Origin: Punica granatum
Lineage: Eukaryota > Streptophyta > Magnoliopsida > Myrtales > Lythraceae
DNA: 64,000 nt
Direction of reading: 5' to 3'
NCBI RefSeq assembly: GCF_007655135.1
Contig: NC_045130.1
Coordinates: 35,398,605-35,462,604 of the forward strand
Within the stretch, counting starts at the first letter, position 1. The number at the start of each line of letters is the position of its first letter. The position numbers and the translations under genes are program-made. The notes beneath the pieces were generated by a model that saw nothing but the letters and a program-made list of their open reading frames with translations, ran no database searches and was not told the origin of the DNA. Positions 46,765-58,410 of the stretch are shown here, in pieces.

Positions 46765-47285
46765 TGACGCAGCGTACACGTGAGCAACTGTCACAGATTC
46801 ATTGATCCCGCAGAATATCGGAACTACGACCTTCAATCCCTATTGATTCTTCGAATTCCTAGGAAATTGGCATCCAACTCGGATCGAATCCAAGAATGGG
46901 CAAGAGCACGAAAACTTCAATTTTTATTGAATAATAAAAAACAACCACTTTAACCTTAGGGTTTCACAATGCTTAAATAGGAATTAAAACGCCTAAATTA
47001 TACGAAAGACATAAAATTTTTCTAAAATTGTAAAAATGCCCAAATAACATAAAAATACCCGTTTGAGACCCTAAACGATGGAATTCGGTCAAAATCTCGT
47101 TTTTTCACTGCCAAAAGCCCTGAGTTGTGCTCCAAAGGCCGTTTCCCTCGAGACAGGATCGTCAAAACCTGTTTTTCTCAAGATACCAATTTGCCACGTC
47201 TTCTGCCGTATCATTCTCCCATGAGTGGAGAGAATTCGCTCTACGAATCCAGAGATAAAATTGTGTCCAAGAGATAAAATTGCGT

Positions 47286-48077
47286 TCAATTACCATTGAA
47301 AACCCCATAGAAGGCATTAGGCCCACCGCTTAGATTCTCGAATTCATAATCATGCGCAAAATTATCCACACAAATATACACATCTTCTATACTTGACCGG
47401 AAACTAATGTTAGCCCATGGTCCGAAACGGATGATTGAAAAAAATCCTGACTCAAAATACTCTGCTGCAGTGATTGGTTCAATAGAGACATTTGACATCC
47501 TCGTCCTCATCTGTTGATTCGAGGTACGATACTTCTTAATTTCCTGCTTGAGCCTCGACTCCCTCCTATCTCTTCTTCGCGAGTCCATCCTCTTGTCAAT
47601 GGCTTCCCAGACCGCATCAGCCTCCTTGTCGTCCTCATCATACTCAGTAGAAGCAAAGAGACCCACATTATTCCCTTCAAATTCATCGAATTTCCAGTTC
47701 TCGTCATAACCCTTGTCATCTCCGTCATCATCCTCCTTCTCCTCATCGAACTCGGGCTCTTCATCACCTCCCGCTACAAAAAATGAGTCATCAGACGGAT
47801 CCTCATCGAAAAACAAAGTTGCATCACCTTCAGAATATGAATCATACTCGACATCCTTCAAATCTGCAGTCGGATTAAGGACTCGGCCGCGCCTCGAGTT
47901 GACCTTTTGTCGGGCCTCCATCAGCGCTCTCATCTTCTCGCCTAGGCGATCCACAACCAAGTCTAGCCTACGCTTCAGCGCCACCACCAGTCGGATATCA
48001 ATGATCTGCTTGATCCTCCGATCCAATTCGTCCTCCTCCGTAACACAACGTTGATTAGTCGCTCTTCGGGGCGGCAT
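47286..48077 (-). CDS. Chimeric ORF: gag-like start + PRP6/STA1 fragment + PP2C fragment
   Basis: The 263-codon ORF starts at ATG 48077, 24 bases after the PBS, with MPPRRATNQR and a charged region (VTEEDELDRRIKQIID, ARQKVNSRRGRV) that looks like a Ty3-type gag N-terminus. Residues ~111-187 match the plant splicing factor PRP6/STA1 (DDKGYDENWKFDEFEG, GLFAST-EYDEDDKEADAVW, EAIDKRMDSRRRDRRESRL, KQEIKKYRTSN). Residues ~213-261 match the N-terminal end of a plant PP2C phosphatase (IIRFGPWANISFRSSIEDVY, ICVDNF, GGPNAFYGVF), stopping at FNGN where PP2Cs have FDGHGG, so the metal site is lost. All three parts share one frame without stops. No catalytic activity is expected. Whether it is translated is unknown. 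An extension upstream of the ATG runs into the LTR and is not counted. Confidence 0.78.
   Translation of the reverse strand: MPPRRATNQRCVTEEDELDRRIKQIIDIRLVVALKRRLDLVVDRLGEKMRALMEARQKVNSRRGRVLNPTADLKDVEYDSYSEGDATLFFDEDPSDDSFFVAGGDEEPEFDEEKEDDDGDDKGYDENWKFDEFEGNNVGLFASTEYDEDDKEADAVWEAIDKRMDSRRRDRRESRLKQEIKKYRTSNQQMRTRMSNVSIEPITAAEYFESGFFSIIRFGPWANISFRSSIEDVYICVDNFAHDYEFENLSGGPNAFYGVFNGN
47295..47441 (-). pseudogene. Captured PP2C phosphatase fragment
   Basis: About 49 codons resembling the first motif block of plant PP2Cs (FRSSIEDVYICVDNF for the usual FRSSMEDVYVCVDNF, then NAFYGVF). The following Asp-Gly-His-Gly-Gly is replaced by Asn-Gly-Asn-stop. It comes from a different host gene than the PRP6 piece. 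Confidence 0.7.
47517..47747 (-). pseudogene. Captured PRP6/STA1 fragment
   Basis: About 77 codons matching the N-terminal acidic and RRRDRRESRLKQEI segment of the U5/tri-snRNP factor PRP6 (STABILIZED1 in Arabidopsis). In the host gene I recall, the text continues NPKITEQFADLKRKL. Here it breaks right after RTSN, which marks the capture edge. The left edge within the acidic stretch is unclear. Confidence 0.75.
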
Positions 48078-48719
48078 CGCTGATCCAAGAGCGAACGCGG
48101 CTTTGATACCAACGGATGCAGCGTACATGTGAGTAACTGTCACAGATCCGTTGATTCCGCAGAATACCAAAACTATGACCTTCAACCCTCATTGATTTTT
48201 CGAATTCCTAGGAAATTGGTATCCAACTCAGATCGAATCCAAGAATGGGCAAAAACACGAAAGCTCCAATTTTTATTGAATAATAAAAAACAACCACTTT
48301 AACCCTAGGGTTTTATAATGCTTAAATATGAATTAAAACGCCTAAATTACACGAAAGACATAAAATTTTTCTAAAATTGTAAAAATGCCCAAATAATATA
48401 AAAATGCCCGTTTGAGATCCTAAACGATGGAATTCGGTCAAAATCTCATTTTTTTCACGGCCAAACACCCTGAGTTGTGCTCCAGAGGCCGTTTCCCTCA
48501 AGGCAAGGTTGTCAAAATCTATTTTTCTTGAGATACTGATTTGCTACGTCTTCTGTCGCATCAATAAATCATTTGTTTCCGATCAGGCATTTCTCCTTAT
48601 GTCCATTTTCGCTGTGGAACAATAAAGGGTCCATTTAACCGATTGATCAAAATAGACTCCCACGAAGTCAAACGACTTTTCACCATCTTCCTTAAAATCA
48701 AAGCTTGAATATATTATAG

Positions 48720-49875
48720 GGATGCAACCAGGAAACCCAGATCGACCTACACCAATCCACTTTTACTCCTCTAAGCTTTAACTGATTCCACGCACTGACT
48801 GAAGTGAACTTACCAGTATTGCAAGCTTTCAATACAAACTAGATCAAGTTCCCCCAATACCAGCTGAGCTGCCATAGTTTGAGTGACCAAGGCTTGGGGA
48901 TCATTGCTCCTAGGCCAATGCCAGGCGCCTTCCCTTAGTACTACATATCCAATTTTGCCAGCTTAGAGATGGCTGGGAAACAAAGAAATGCCTGCTCAGT
49001 ACTACCTTGTTCACTGTGAGGGGTCTTGCAACTTCTCTAAGTTGTAGCATTTTTCTCCAACTCCAGGAACAATCACCCATAAGGAGCCTTGAGTGACCAA
49101 AAACACCTTCCCTTTACAAGATAAATATGCACCCAGGCCACTCATAAGGAGCCCGGCTTTGATAAGTAACATCCATATATGCTTCTGGCCTCCCACCTTA
49201 TTCCAACAGCCCAATTCTTTAATCCCCAGACCTCCGAAGAGAAACATTATTCTAATTTACCTTGGCCCTGCCTGTGAGTTTATCTGAGCCGGACCATAAG
49301 AATGCCTCGCACCTTTGCGTGACAGCCTCGATCGCCCTCTTAGGGAGTATAAAAAATTGAACACCAATAGTTGGCCATTGCAAATAAAACAGAGATTTAA
49401 CAGCTGCAACCTTCCTGCGTAAGACAAGCATTTGACAGTCCAACTCTGGATTCTTTGAGTAATTGTACCCTTGCACAATTTAGCCTTGCATAATTAGTTG
49501 TACTTGCTTGTGAACATCTCCAAAGACTTCTTTTTGAAAATTCTTAAGATCAACTTTTAGTGCTCGCAGCTTTTTATAGAGGACCGTGATTGGGTTACCC
49601 CTTTCCTCCCTCTGCCCCACTTGAGAAACCAGAGAAAATAATTTGAGGATGATCTATCCGATAAAGTGAATGGCTTTCTTCCAGCATCTTCCCTTACCCC
49701 CAATAGATAGCTGAGATGGACAGTGATCTGAAACATCCGAAGGCAAGAAATCAACTGTAAAGGGAATGTCAGACAGCAACCACTCCCCATTAATTAGCAC
49801 TTTATCCAGATTGCGTAACTGATGATCCTGAGATCTTGTATTAGACCAGCTATATTTGAAGCCTTATGGAAACAT
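48720..49875 (-). mobile_element. Dead L1-type LINE, internally deleted
   Basis: Minus strand: endonuclease end domain (about 49875-49690: SWSNTRSQDHQLRNLDKVL, then FLPSDVSDHCPSQLSI). After a deletion of most of the reverse transcriptase comes the RT C-terminus (about 49480-48990: TITQRIQSWTVKCLSYAGRL, FILPKRAIEAVTQRCEAFLW, KLTGRAKVN, GLGIKELGCWNK). Several frameshifts and stops break the frame. No function is possible. The 5' end is truncated, as usual for LINEs. Confidence 0.85.
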
Positions 49876-49930
49876 CTCGTGACTATGATCAAACTGGTAG
49901 TCAAGTGAGAACTAATTTTAATTAATAAAC

Positions 49931-50058
49931 TTAATGTATTGCGTAATATCACCGAAATACAATCTTATGTTAAATGTTCATATAAAAATTCATTTTAATG
50001 TATTGCGTAATATCACCGAAATACAATCTTATGTTAAATGTTCATATAAAAATTCATT
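49931..50058 (+). repeat. Perfect 64-bp tandem duplication
   Basis: The block starting 'ttaatgtattgcgtaat' is repeated exactly at 49995 with a 64-bp period. No coding. The perfect match implies a recent event. Confidence 0.9.
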
Positions 50059-50879
50059 TGTTAGATAGTGCAATCCACCAGTCATATCAATATGTATATA
50101 TATAGAACTCACCAAACAATAATTCTCAGATATCGCTGTCAATCAATCATCTGGGAGAGCAAGTTTGCCTATTCATAGAAAAAAAATAATAATAATCATC
50201 TGGTGAGCCCGGCAGTACGAGTCACTACGGGCAAATGGTCCATCAACAATTACGTCTACCAGCTTTAAAAGACAGAAACAACAAACAGTGAAATCTCTAT
50301 TATGGCCATCAAGTAAATAGAGATATTTTACGGCGAGTTCTTTAACTGGAATTAGATTATTCGGAACCTTTTGAGTTTTTAGATATTAAAATACACATTA
50401 AAAAAGAAATAAAGATATTTCATTGAAAAAAGAAAGTTCAATGCGCTAACACTCAGATTTCAACCGATCGGTTTTCTTACAGGCCCTTCAAGATCCTTTT
50501 CTACCTCTCTCCTCATAATCTATGAATCTACCTTACAGGCCCTTCAAGAAAAGACTTTTCTACCTCTCTCCTCATAATCTATGAATCTACCTTATAATGG
50601 AAAAGACCTAGAAGAAATATCACGCCTTTCAAACCGTCATTGTAAAACACAAAAACAACACATAGGACGCGCAAACGTATGATTCTAGTGAAACGACTCC
50701 AAAATGCTGTCATTATTCAGGCAAGTGGTCACTTTCTCTTAAAAAAAGAAAAAGAAACGAAACAAATGGTCATTAACTATTTAAGTATTATTAATCTTTT
50801 ATAAGTATGTTATTTTTATTTTCTGTTGAAAAGGAAAGCTCATAAATTTAATATAATAAAATAAAAATTTTAATAATTA
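50059..50879. other. Intergenic DNA with a second short tandem duplication
   Basis: A 56-bp unit ('ttacaggcccttcaaga...tctatgaatctacc') occurs at 50477-50532 and 50533-50592, the second with a few extra bases. Otherwise AT-rich, no gene. Confidence 0.7.
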
Positions 50880-50995
50880 ATAAAGAGTAACGAGTAGTCC
50901 TATGCCACTACGAGTATTGAACTATTAACCTCTAGGTTGATAGGCGAGAGCGTGCGCCGTTATGTTACACTCTTTTTGAATTTCATATTTATGTC
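50880..50995 (-). mobile_element. tRNA-derived SINE, minus orientation
   Basis: Minus strand reads a head TAACGGCGCACGCTCTCGCC, B-box-like 'agttcaatactcg' and family 3' text. Same family as 15985. Confidence 0.55.
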
Positions 50996-51028
50996 ACAAT
51001 TTTTTAGCAATGCACGGGTTAACACCTA

Positions 51029-51273
51029 CTGCGTGATTGGGATGACGGAGAGAGCATCAAGATGCTAAAGGCCATGCAAGGAGGCAATCGTGCATGACGG
51101 GTGGCAAGGATGGACGAAAGTTAATTGTTATAGAGATACTGTTGGTGGACCAGAAGGAAGTCGATGGGTGGAGCGATATGGAGTGGGCTAAGCTCTTTCA
51201 AGGTGCCGGGTTCAGCAAATACGGGATCGCACCTCTAGTCGGTCCGAGATGTCTCATTGAGGTTTATCCATGA
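51029..51273 (+). pseudogene. Decayed OMT exon 2 (fifth OMT copy)
   Basis: Frames combine to LRDWDDGESIKMLKAMQ, then after a shift EAIVHDG, then KLIVIEILLVDQKEVDG, then WSDMEWAKLFQGAGF and PLVGPRCLIEVYP-stop. The order and the ending identify an OMT second exon. At least two frameshifts are present, and the segment holding ETQLF...KERTE is deleted. It is clearly more diverged than the other four copies (LRDWDD versus IIHDWSD), so it comes from another OMT subgroup. No exon 1 is found nearby. The sequence just before it, 'gcaatgcacgggttaaca', looks like a Helitron end. Confidence 0.82.
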
Positions 51274-51303
51274 ACATGTCTTATCGATGGCCACTCGCAC
51301 TGA

Positions 51304-52080
51304 GGGCCCGTTTGGTTGGGCGGAACAGCAGTCCTAATGCGGCCCAATTCTGCCCGGAGTCACTGGCAGGTGTTTTGGTTGCACTTTGGGCCCGGATTTG
51401 CAATTCTGACTGCTCTCCAATTCTCTATGGACCCGGATTTGCCATTGTTCTTGATTAGGCCGGATTTCGAATCGGGCTGGATCAGAATGGGTTAAATACT
51501 GAATACCCTATTATACCCTTCCACTATTCATCAAATTTTATAAAATTGCCACTCAACAACCCACCAAAACCACCCCCACTTTCGCCATCGCCGCCCCCTC
51601 TGCTACTTCCTCTAGAGCTCAAACCAATTTCTCCAGGGCGATCACGGGGCCAGATATCATTGGCAAGGGCGAGTTTCGACCGATGAGAGGTCGGCCCGAA
51701 CTCTAGTTATCGATTTTCACGCAATTTCCCTTTTATGGTTTGAATTCAAGTTATCGGCCATGAATTCGGATGAGATACAAGAGCTCAGACTCGGAAGAAG
51801 AAGCGATTGGACAAGAATTCTCCCGCATGCCCTGCTCTCCTGCCTCCGCTGCCCGTCGGTCTGGGTTCGCCAGATCGACGGCTCGGACCCTTCGGATGGG
51901 TTCGCGAGGGCAGGGCGAACCCACCGTTGGTGCTCGCAAGCCGCGTTGCTCCGGAGCCATGGAATCATCGAGGGCTTAGATTGAGTTGCAGTGCTGTTCA
52001 TCTTCTTCGATGACGAAGAAGATGAACAGTGGCAATTTGTTAAAAAAATAATTTCTTAATTTCATATTTTGATTTTTGGA
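51304..52080 (+). repeat. GC-richer dispersed repeat related to 31600-31900
   Basis: Opens 'gggcccgtttggttgggcgg', typical of TIR-element ends. 51760-52080 matches 31600-31900 ('cagatc(g/a)acggctcggac', 'ctccggagccatggaatcatcg', 'ggcaatttgttaaaa'). Open frames are short and unrecognised. Confidence 0.5.
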
Positions 52081-52598
52081 AAGGAGGGCGTTTTGATTCT
52101 AGAGTCCACAAATCTACCGTATAATGGAAAAACTAGAAGGCATGTCATGTCACATATTTTGAATATCAGTACCATAATAATACACCAAAACAACACATGG
52201 GACATACAAATGTATGGATAAGACATGTCATGTCACATATTTCCACTTTTCGACTCGGATTTCACTGACATAGCGTGTGTGCTCTTGCGCATTACACGTT
52301 TTTAAGATCATTACTATAGGTTTTGATTTTAAATTTAATTCTTATTAATGAATTATTTGTATTTTATTATTAGTTATTGAAATTTTTATTTAACTATATC
52401 ATGGTTATGGTCTCCTTTGTATAATTCAAAAAGAAATTCTATTTGTTTTAAAAAAAAATCTTATTTATGTTACTTTTATTACTTACAGTTATAATTGTTT
52501 ATATATTTTTCCTTGCAAATTGGCACATTTTTTATTAGCATTATTTATCAAATCACGTAAAAAAGCAGAAAGTGAACACACACTTAACCACCGACAGG
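52081..52598 (+). repeat. Boundary repeat before segmental copy B
   Basis: 52241-52310 is a TRIM internal fragment. 52300-52440 is a SINE body, then DNA aligning to 21010-21156 at lower identity with an extra 'ttaaccaccgacagg' stretch. Identity jumps to nearly complete at 52599. Confidence 0.6.
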
Positions 52599-55500
52599 TT
52601 TGGAAGTTGGAACTATTAAGCACATCTTTTGCTAAGATAATTTGCAATGATCTATTAATAATCTAATATTAAGATATTGCAACTATGATCTCAATCACTT
52701 CGATCCGAAGGCCAATTAGACAGGCGGTATGGGTCCCTGAGAGGAAACGGCAGAAGCAGCCATCAACAATTATGTTTTCATAATCTTAAAAACAGAAAGA
52801 GCAAATCTGTTTACGAATCAAGTAATTAGGGGAATTTTCCCCAAAAAGGAAGTTCAACACCGTTATGTTCTCCTTCGTTCTAAAATACAAACATTAACTG
52901 GATGTCGTACTCATGCTACGCACATATATGTAGTCCGGCATGTTAAAATCGCTCAACAATGAGCTGGGGATTTAGAAATTCAAGTGATGACATTGATTCT
53001 TTCTCTCCGTTATGCTATTATACATTACATATAGATTGCGCATTAATTCAAGGTTACTTGGGATGCTCTTTCATACCCAGGATCCTCTTCTAGATGAGGA
53101 ATGTAACCTATAACTGAAAAATGAAAAGACATGTCCCCTCTTTGCGATTTATCTATTACACGAAAGGAGAGTCACGACGAAATTCTTAGCATGGTTAAGT
53201 TGAGGATTATGAGAGTTTCTATGCAATTTTTTATAATCCTCCATAAGCACCCCCAATTAAACAATGTAAGGAATAAGGGCCCTAAAATGCTACCATTATT
53301 TCGGTATACATAATATAATGCCCATGGCATATATCTTGTATAGGCGAATAGCAATAAGGTAAAACTAAATTATTGTGGGGGTCATATTTTCTAACATGTG
53401 ATAAATGTACAGTATAAATTATATATTAGAAGAAATGTACATTTATAATATTAATCATTGTGAGTTTATCTTGCACTATCACATTCACTGAGTTCTTGTC
53501 ATGAATTTGAATACTCATCTCTGCGCGTTTCTTTGCTACACGAGTTTCGACGGGCATGAACACATTGCATGATGGGGTCCCCCTGGGGCGTGCCGGAAAG
53601 TTGTTCCACCTAAAACCGCGCAACTCCCCTGGCAGGAAACAAGTTGCTAGGCGTGCTAGGGTACTGTCCTAAGAGCTATGAGTAGTGGAACTATCAACCG
53701 TCCTTACCGGAAAAGAGTGTTGAGTGCCATAGTTCAAGAGATCTGCAAGTGCATCCGGCAGCTGGGTTTCCTTGACAATATGAATATGTAACTACATGTG
53801 GCTATTGATTGATCACATGCTATTACGACCATGAGGATAAGGCCGTTTTGATTCTCCCAACACGTACGCGTAGTTTTAGCCCAAAATAGATGAGATTGGC
53901 CCAAAAGCCAATTTAGTAGGTCTGACACCTGTAAATCCCGGAAGACTCAAGTAGTATGGATCCCGGCCTTGCAAAGCCAAGAGAAATACACATCAAGTAA
54001 AAGGACCTAACACTGGTCAATGGATAGGGCTGCTCTCTTAATCCAAATGAATTATGTGAACAACCTTCCAGCTCATGCTTTGCAAATCCAATCTCCTGAA
54101 AGCAGGACACAAAAGCTAATACATAAAAGGAACGAATACCGACTAGGCAATTAAAACCAAAAGAATGGACACCGACGAGAACAAACAAACAGGCAGATTG
54201 AGTTATGAAATGTCGGAGCTCTGGTTGTTCATTCGATTACAAGAAGGCACTCTTCTGTAAAAGCACTGAAGGCGTGGGAACGTGACAGAGCGTGAAGGTC
54301 TCTATTTGAAAAGGCACTAAATTGTAATAACGTGTAACCACTATGCGAAAAGTGATTAGATCATGAAGGTCTCCGTTTGAAAAGGCACTAATTGTAATAA
54401 TGTGTAACCACCAAAGGTATTTTAGGAATAACGAAAAATCGAGAAATAAGCAAATGAGCTTCACTCTTTTATAAGGCTTATGGATTATACATATAGAATA
54501 TAGATTTCTACATTTATCTCTTTAAATCCTATTCTAACCCTACGACGTAGCTGAAGTGATTTTTCACTTAATTATTAAGTTCATTAGTACTCTATCATCT
54601 TTCATCTCCCTTCCATTGAATGGCCTTAACAAACTTTTATATTTAATTAACTTGTATGTGATTATTCAATTAACCATTGTTTCACCTAAAATAGCGCAAC
54701 TCCCCTCTAGCTTACATGTGGCAGGAAACAAGTTGTCAGGCGTGTCAGGGCGTTATCCCAAGAGCTATGAATAGTGGAACTACCAGCTATCCTCACCGGA
54801 AAAGAACTTTGAGTGCCACGGTTCAAGGGTTTCCTTGATGATATAAATATGTAATGTACGTGTGGCTATTGATTGATCATACATTGTCATAGTCACGACG
54901 GTAAGGCCATTTTGATTCTTTCAACACGTGCGTGTAGTTTTACCCCAAAACATATGAGATTGGGCCAAAAGCCAATTCGATAGGTCCTACCACTATGAAT
55001 CTCGGAAGACTCAAGTGGTATGGATCTTGGCCTCGCAAAGCCGAAAGAAACACACTTCAGGGCTTGAAAGCCAAGCCGCAGATGGAACTCTAACTTTGTC
55101 GGGAGCTAAGATGGAGGTAGATGGATAATCCAAGAAGCTCGGTGGGTTCTATGATCCTAAGTGCGAAATGAAAGTGCAAGAATTGAAGAACGGGAAGTAA
55201 AGCACAAGATAAAGTGCAAAGGAATGAAAAATACCGGAAAAATAGATAAAATAAAGGGTGCAAATACCGTGTTGTCAAAGAAACCCACAATGGTCCACAT
55301 TCCTAGCTGAGGATAGCTAACAATTAGCTAGGGCTGAATCTTATTGCAAAATATGAACATTTACCAAAAGCATTATCCTTCTGGCTGATAGGCAGCACTG
55401 TTTTCTAAACTAGGTCCCTAAGCAAAAGAGATTTCGGCTTTACCCGCTTGTTATAAGATCGTACAATTCTTCTCTTTTGAACGTTCATGTGTTGTAAGGC

Positions 55501-56257
55501 TCATATCCTCTTTTCGTCGAGATCGTCCAACTCAGCCATCATGGCCTGATTATATTCATCGTGCTTTAAGGCCGTGTTGGAGTGCCACTCGAGTTGAGTG
55601 CCATCATGGCCTGATTATATATCAAATTTAGTAATTAAAATAAAAATTTGTTTCGCCTTTTTTATTTAAAGAGTGCTTGTGATATTCTTATTTTTGGTTC
55701 CATTTATGAGCTTATATTCATATTATTGTCATAAGTTTTTCTATAGAACATACTTTGTTGTGGAAATCCTATGCATAATCAATTAAATTATTTTGTAGTG
55801 TTTATATACTCTGCATCGTATATGATCGTTTTAACACATTTAAATATAATTTTATTATTATAATTGTTTGATATTTGAAAAATATATTTTCTTCGTAATA
55901 CAATAAAGTACTTTTAATTATTAATTTCAATTTCATGAGATAATATAAATGCCAATCAATTTATTCTTTCCCTTTCTATTTTACAATATATTCATTTCTG
56001 GAATGATTGTCACATGCCGGCATCCATATATATTATTAACACAAATATATGTTCTTTGTTAGTGTAAGATTTGTTCGTTGTATCTTAAAAGTTATTATAT
56101 CATTATTATAATTATTTTAATTAGAATAACATTTCATTTACTATAATATTTAATTTATGAAATTTAATTTTTTACAATATTGCAAATATTTGTTATGGGC
56201 ATTTATTACAGTCGTAATCTATTTTACTATATATATATATACACACATTTGTCTTTT

Positions 56258-56276
56258 ACCCGTGCTTTGCACGGGT
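56258..56276. other. Helitron-like hairpin, copy B
   Basis: The same perfect ACCCGTGC-TTT-GCACGGGT palindrome as at 24829. Confidence 0.4.
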
Positions 56277-58258
56277 TGATTAACTAAAATTTATTTTATG
56301 GGGTCAATATTAAAAATTAATTTATATTTTTGTACTTTTCATATAAACACATGGAGAAATCTAATTATATGCCCTTCAAAATATATATTTAGCTAAAGAA
56401 AATTAAAAGTCAAGTATTATATAATATTCTCTAGATTTTATTATCTTTAATATAATGTTGCTACATGATATAGATTGGAGGGATATGTGTGTGTGTATAT
56501 ATATATTTAAGACTTACCTAGAATACAATTGCATAATTATAAATAGAAGAAAAGATAAATAAACCATGAGTTATCTTCTTTTATAAAGATAGGCGATTTC
56601 TCTAAATATGCGTGTATATATATATATATATATATATTATATGAGTGTTCCAGGATGCAATTAATTATAGCAATTAATTTGATTATAAACTAATTAATTT
56701 GAAAAACCGTTACTATTGTTATCTTTTAATGAGTATAAATTAAATGCATTAAAGATTAGACATTATGATGTATACTAAATTGTTATAAATGCTTAAAAGT
56801 CCAAAGATTACGTATTATATCAAACCGAAAAGAAGTTCACTCATTCTAGCTAGATTTTTATTTTGTTTATGGCATATTCATTTTCTTTTACAAAAAATAC
56901 AACAGTAAAGTAAAGAGATTCAAATAAAATTTCTCGTTTTGATTTTCTTAGTTTTAAACTAAATTTACAAGATTATATGTACAATATTCTTAATTTATAG
57001 AATTCTTTTTCCTATCTATCGAATTGATCATATTAATATGCACTGACTGTTAACAATATCCAATAATTACATAATATAGACTTTTAATTTGGTTAATACC
57101 AAATTCTTTTAAAAAATTCCACTGTAAAATATAATTTTTTAACTATGTTATTTTTTTAAACTAAATTTTACATACTATAAATTTTACATACCTAAAGAGG
57201 CACATGTAATCGCATCTGAGTGTTAAATTTGAAACTTCTTAGTTATCATGAGAAGATATGCGCTACTGCGCTACATTATTTTTTATTATAGTGGCGAATT
57301 GAGGACACGAGAGTTAACTGGTGAAGATCTGCTTTTATTATGGCCTTAATAACATGTTATCTAGTCAATATTTTATTTCAACAGCCTCATCATCAATATT
57401 GTCAAAGAACCTTTTCAGAATGAATAATTAAACCATCATTTATCCATAAATTCTCCTTTGAATCCACAATCCAATCTTCACATATTAAGAACAGTATCTT
57501 CTTTTCTTTTCTTTTTTTCCCTTTCCGGTTACATAGGGAGGCCGATGGACCTAATACAATGAAATAAAAATCCTAATAACTAATGAAGGGGCACAACCAG
57601 TCCCCATCGAGTATCGAACTAGAAATTCTTGGTTACCAAGTGAAGGCGTCCGTCTCTGCACTATACGCATTATTATTTATAATATAACGTGGAGTCATCT
57701 TACCATATCTTATCTTATACTCATTATCATTTATAATATAATTTTATTTTATTTTTCAGCCGGTAAAGGCTAATAATTTCTATTCAAGAAGCACCAAGGA
57801 GCCAAAGAGATTGTCAAGCAGTAACGCATACTTTTGACTGATAATCAAGATGTTTCAAATTCAACACTCGTTGTGAAACTACTCATGTATTTTATTAGGA
57901 TATTAGAATATTTCATTGTATTAGCCTATGTGGACCTCCCTAGTAACCGAAAAAGAAATAGCAAGGAAAAAAAGAGATGGCAACACAAATCATTTTCCAT
58001 GCTCCAATTTCAAGCTGGTGTCCTATTGGTCCTCTGATGTGAACTTATTATATGATTTATTTTATTTCTCAGCTTAAAAAAATCGTATTTAATTTATATT
58101 ACAAATTAGAGAAGAAAGTTAGTTGGAGTCACTATTATTCCAAGTGCACGCATCAAATACCCGGCCATAGGGTTCTATATAATTGGCACGATTGAGACGT
58201 ATCATTTACAATACACATACACACCAAGTACAAGTCGAGTCCAGCGGGCACATACCCT

Positions 58259-58410
58259 ATGGAGGGTTCGGGCATGAACAAGACAATGGGTAATGCAGGA
58301 GGCTCACTTATGCATGCCCAAGCCCACATATGGAATCACATATTCTGCTTCATCAACTCCATGTCCCTTAAACGTGCCCTCCAATTGGGTATACCCGACA
58401 TCATCCACTC
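58259..58410 (+). pseudogene. Truncated OMT, copy B
   Basis: Identical truncation point to 26831-26982, so the deletion came before the segmental duplication. The A run after the junction is 10 here and 11 in copy A, so the fused tail differs: 66 codons here, 84 there. Promoter and leader are kept. No SAM-binding or catalytic region. Confidence 0.9.

Larger units (their letters stand above)
46765..48563 (-). mobile_element. Non-autonomous LTR retroelement carrying host-gene fragments
   Basis: The 1.8-kb element has direct LTRs 46765-47213 and 48114-48563 (~450 bp, roughly 90% identical by eye) and 5-bp duplications ATAAA at 46760-46764 and 48564-48568. On the minus strand the LTR runs from TGAT(A/G)CGGCAGAAG-type sequence to GCTGCGTCA. 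Two bases inside the 5' LTR is PBS TGGTATCAAAG (48101-48111), and ATGGGAGAA before the 3' LTR can serve as polypurine tract. The empty site is preserved in unit II near 30209 (gaATAAATCg). The ~900-bp interior has one long ORF and no protease, RT or integrase, so movement required proteins from other elements. Confidence 0.9.

Noticed and set aside
47507..48054. Three overlapping 86-113 codon frames in the retroelement
   Set aside because: Shadows of the chimeric minus-strand ORF.
51717..52013. Overlapping frames on both strands (up to 94 codons) related to 31654-31863
   Set aside because: Open on both strands because of composition; repeated in the window inside transposon-like DNA, with no known motif.
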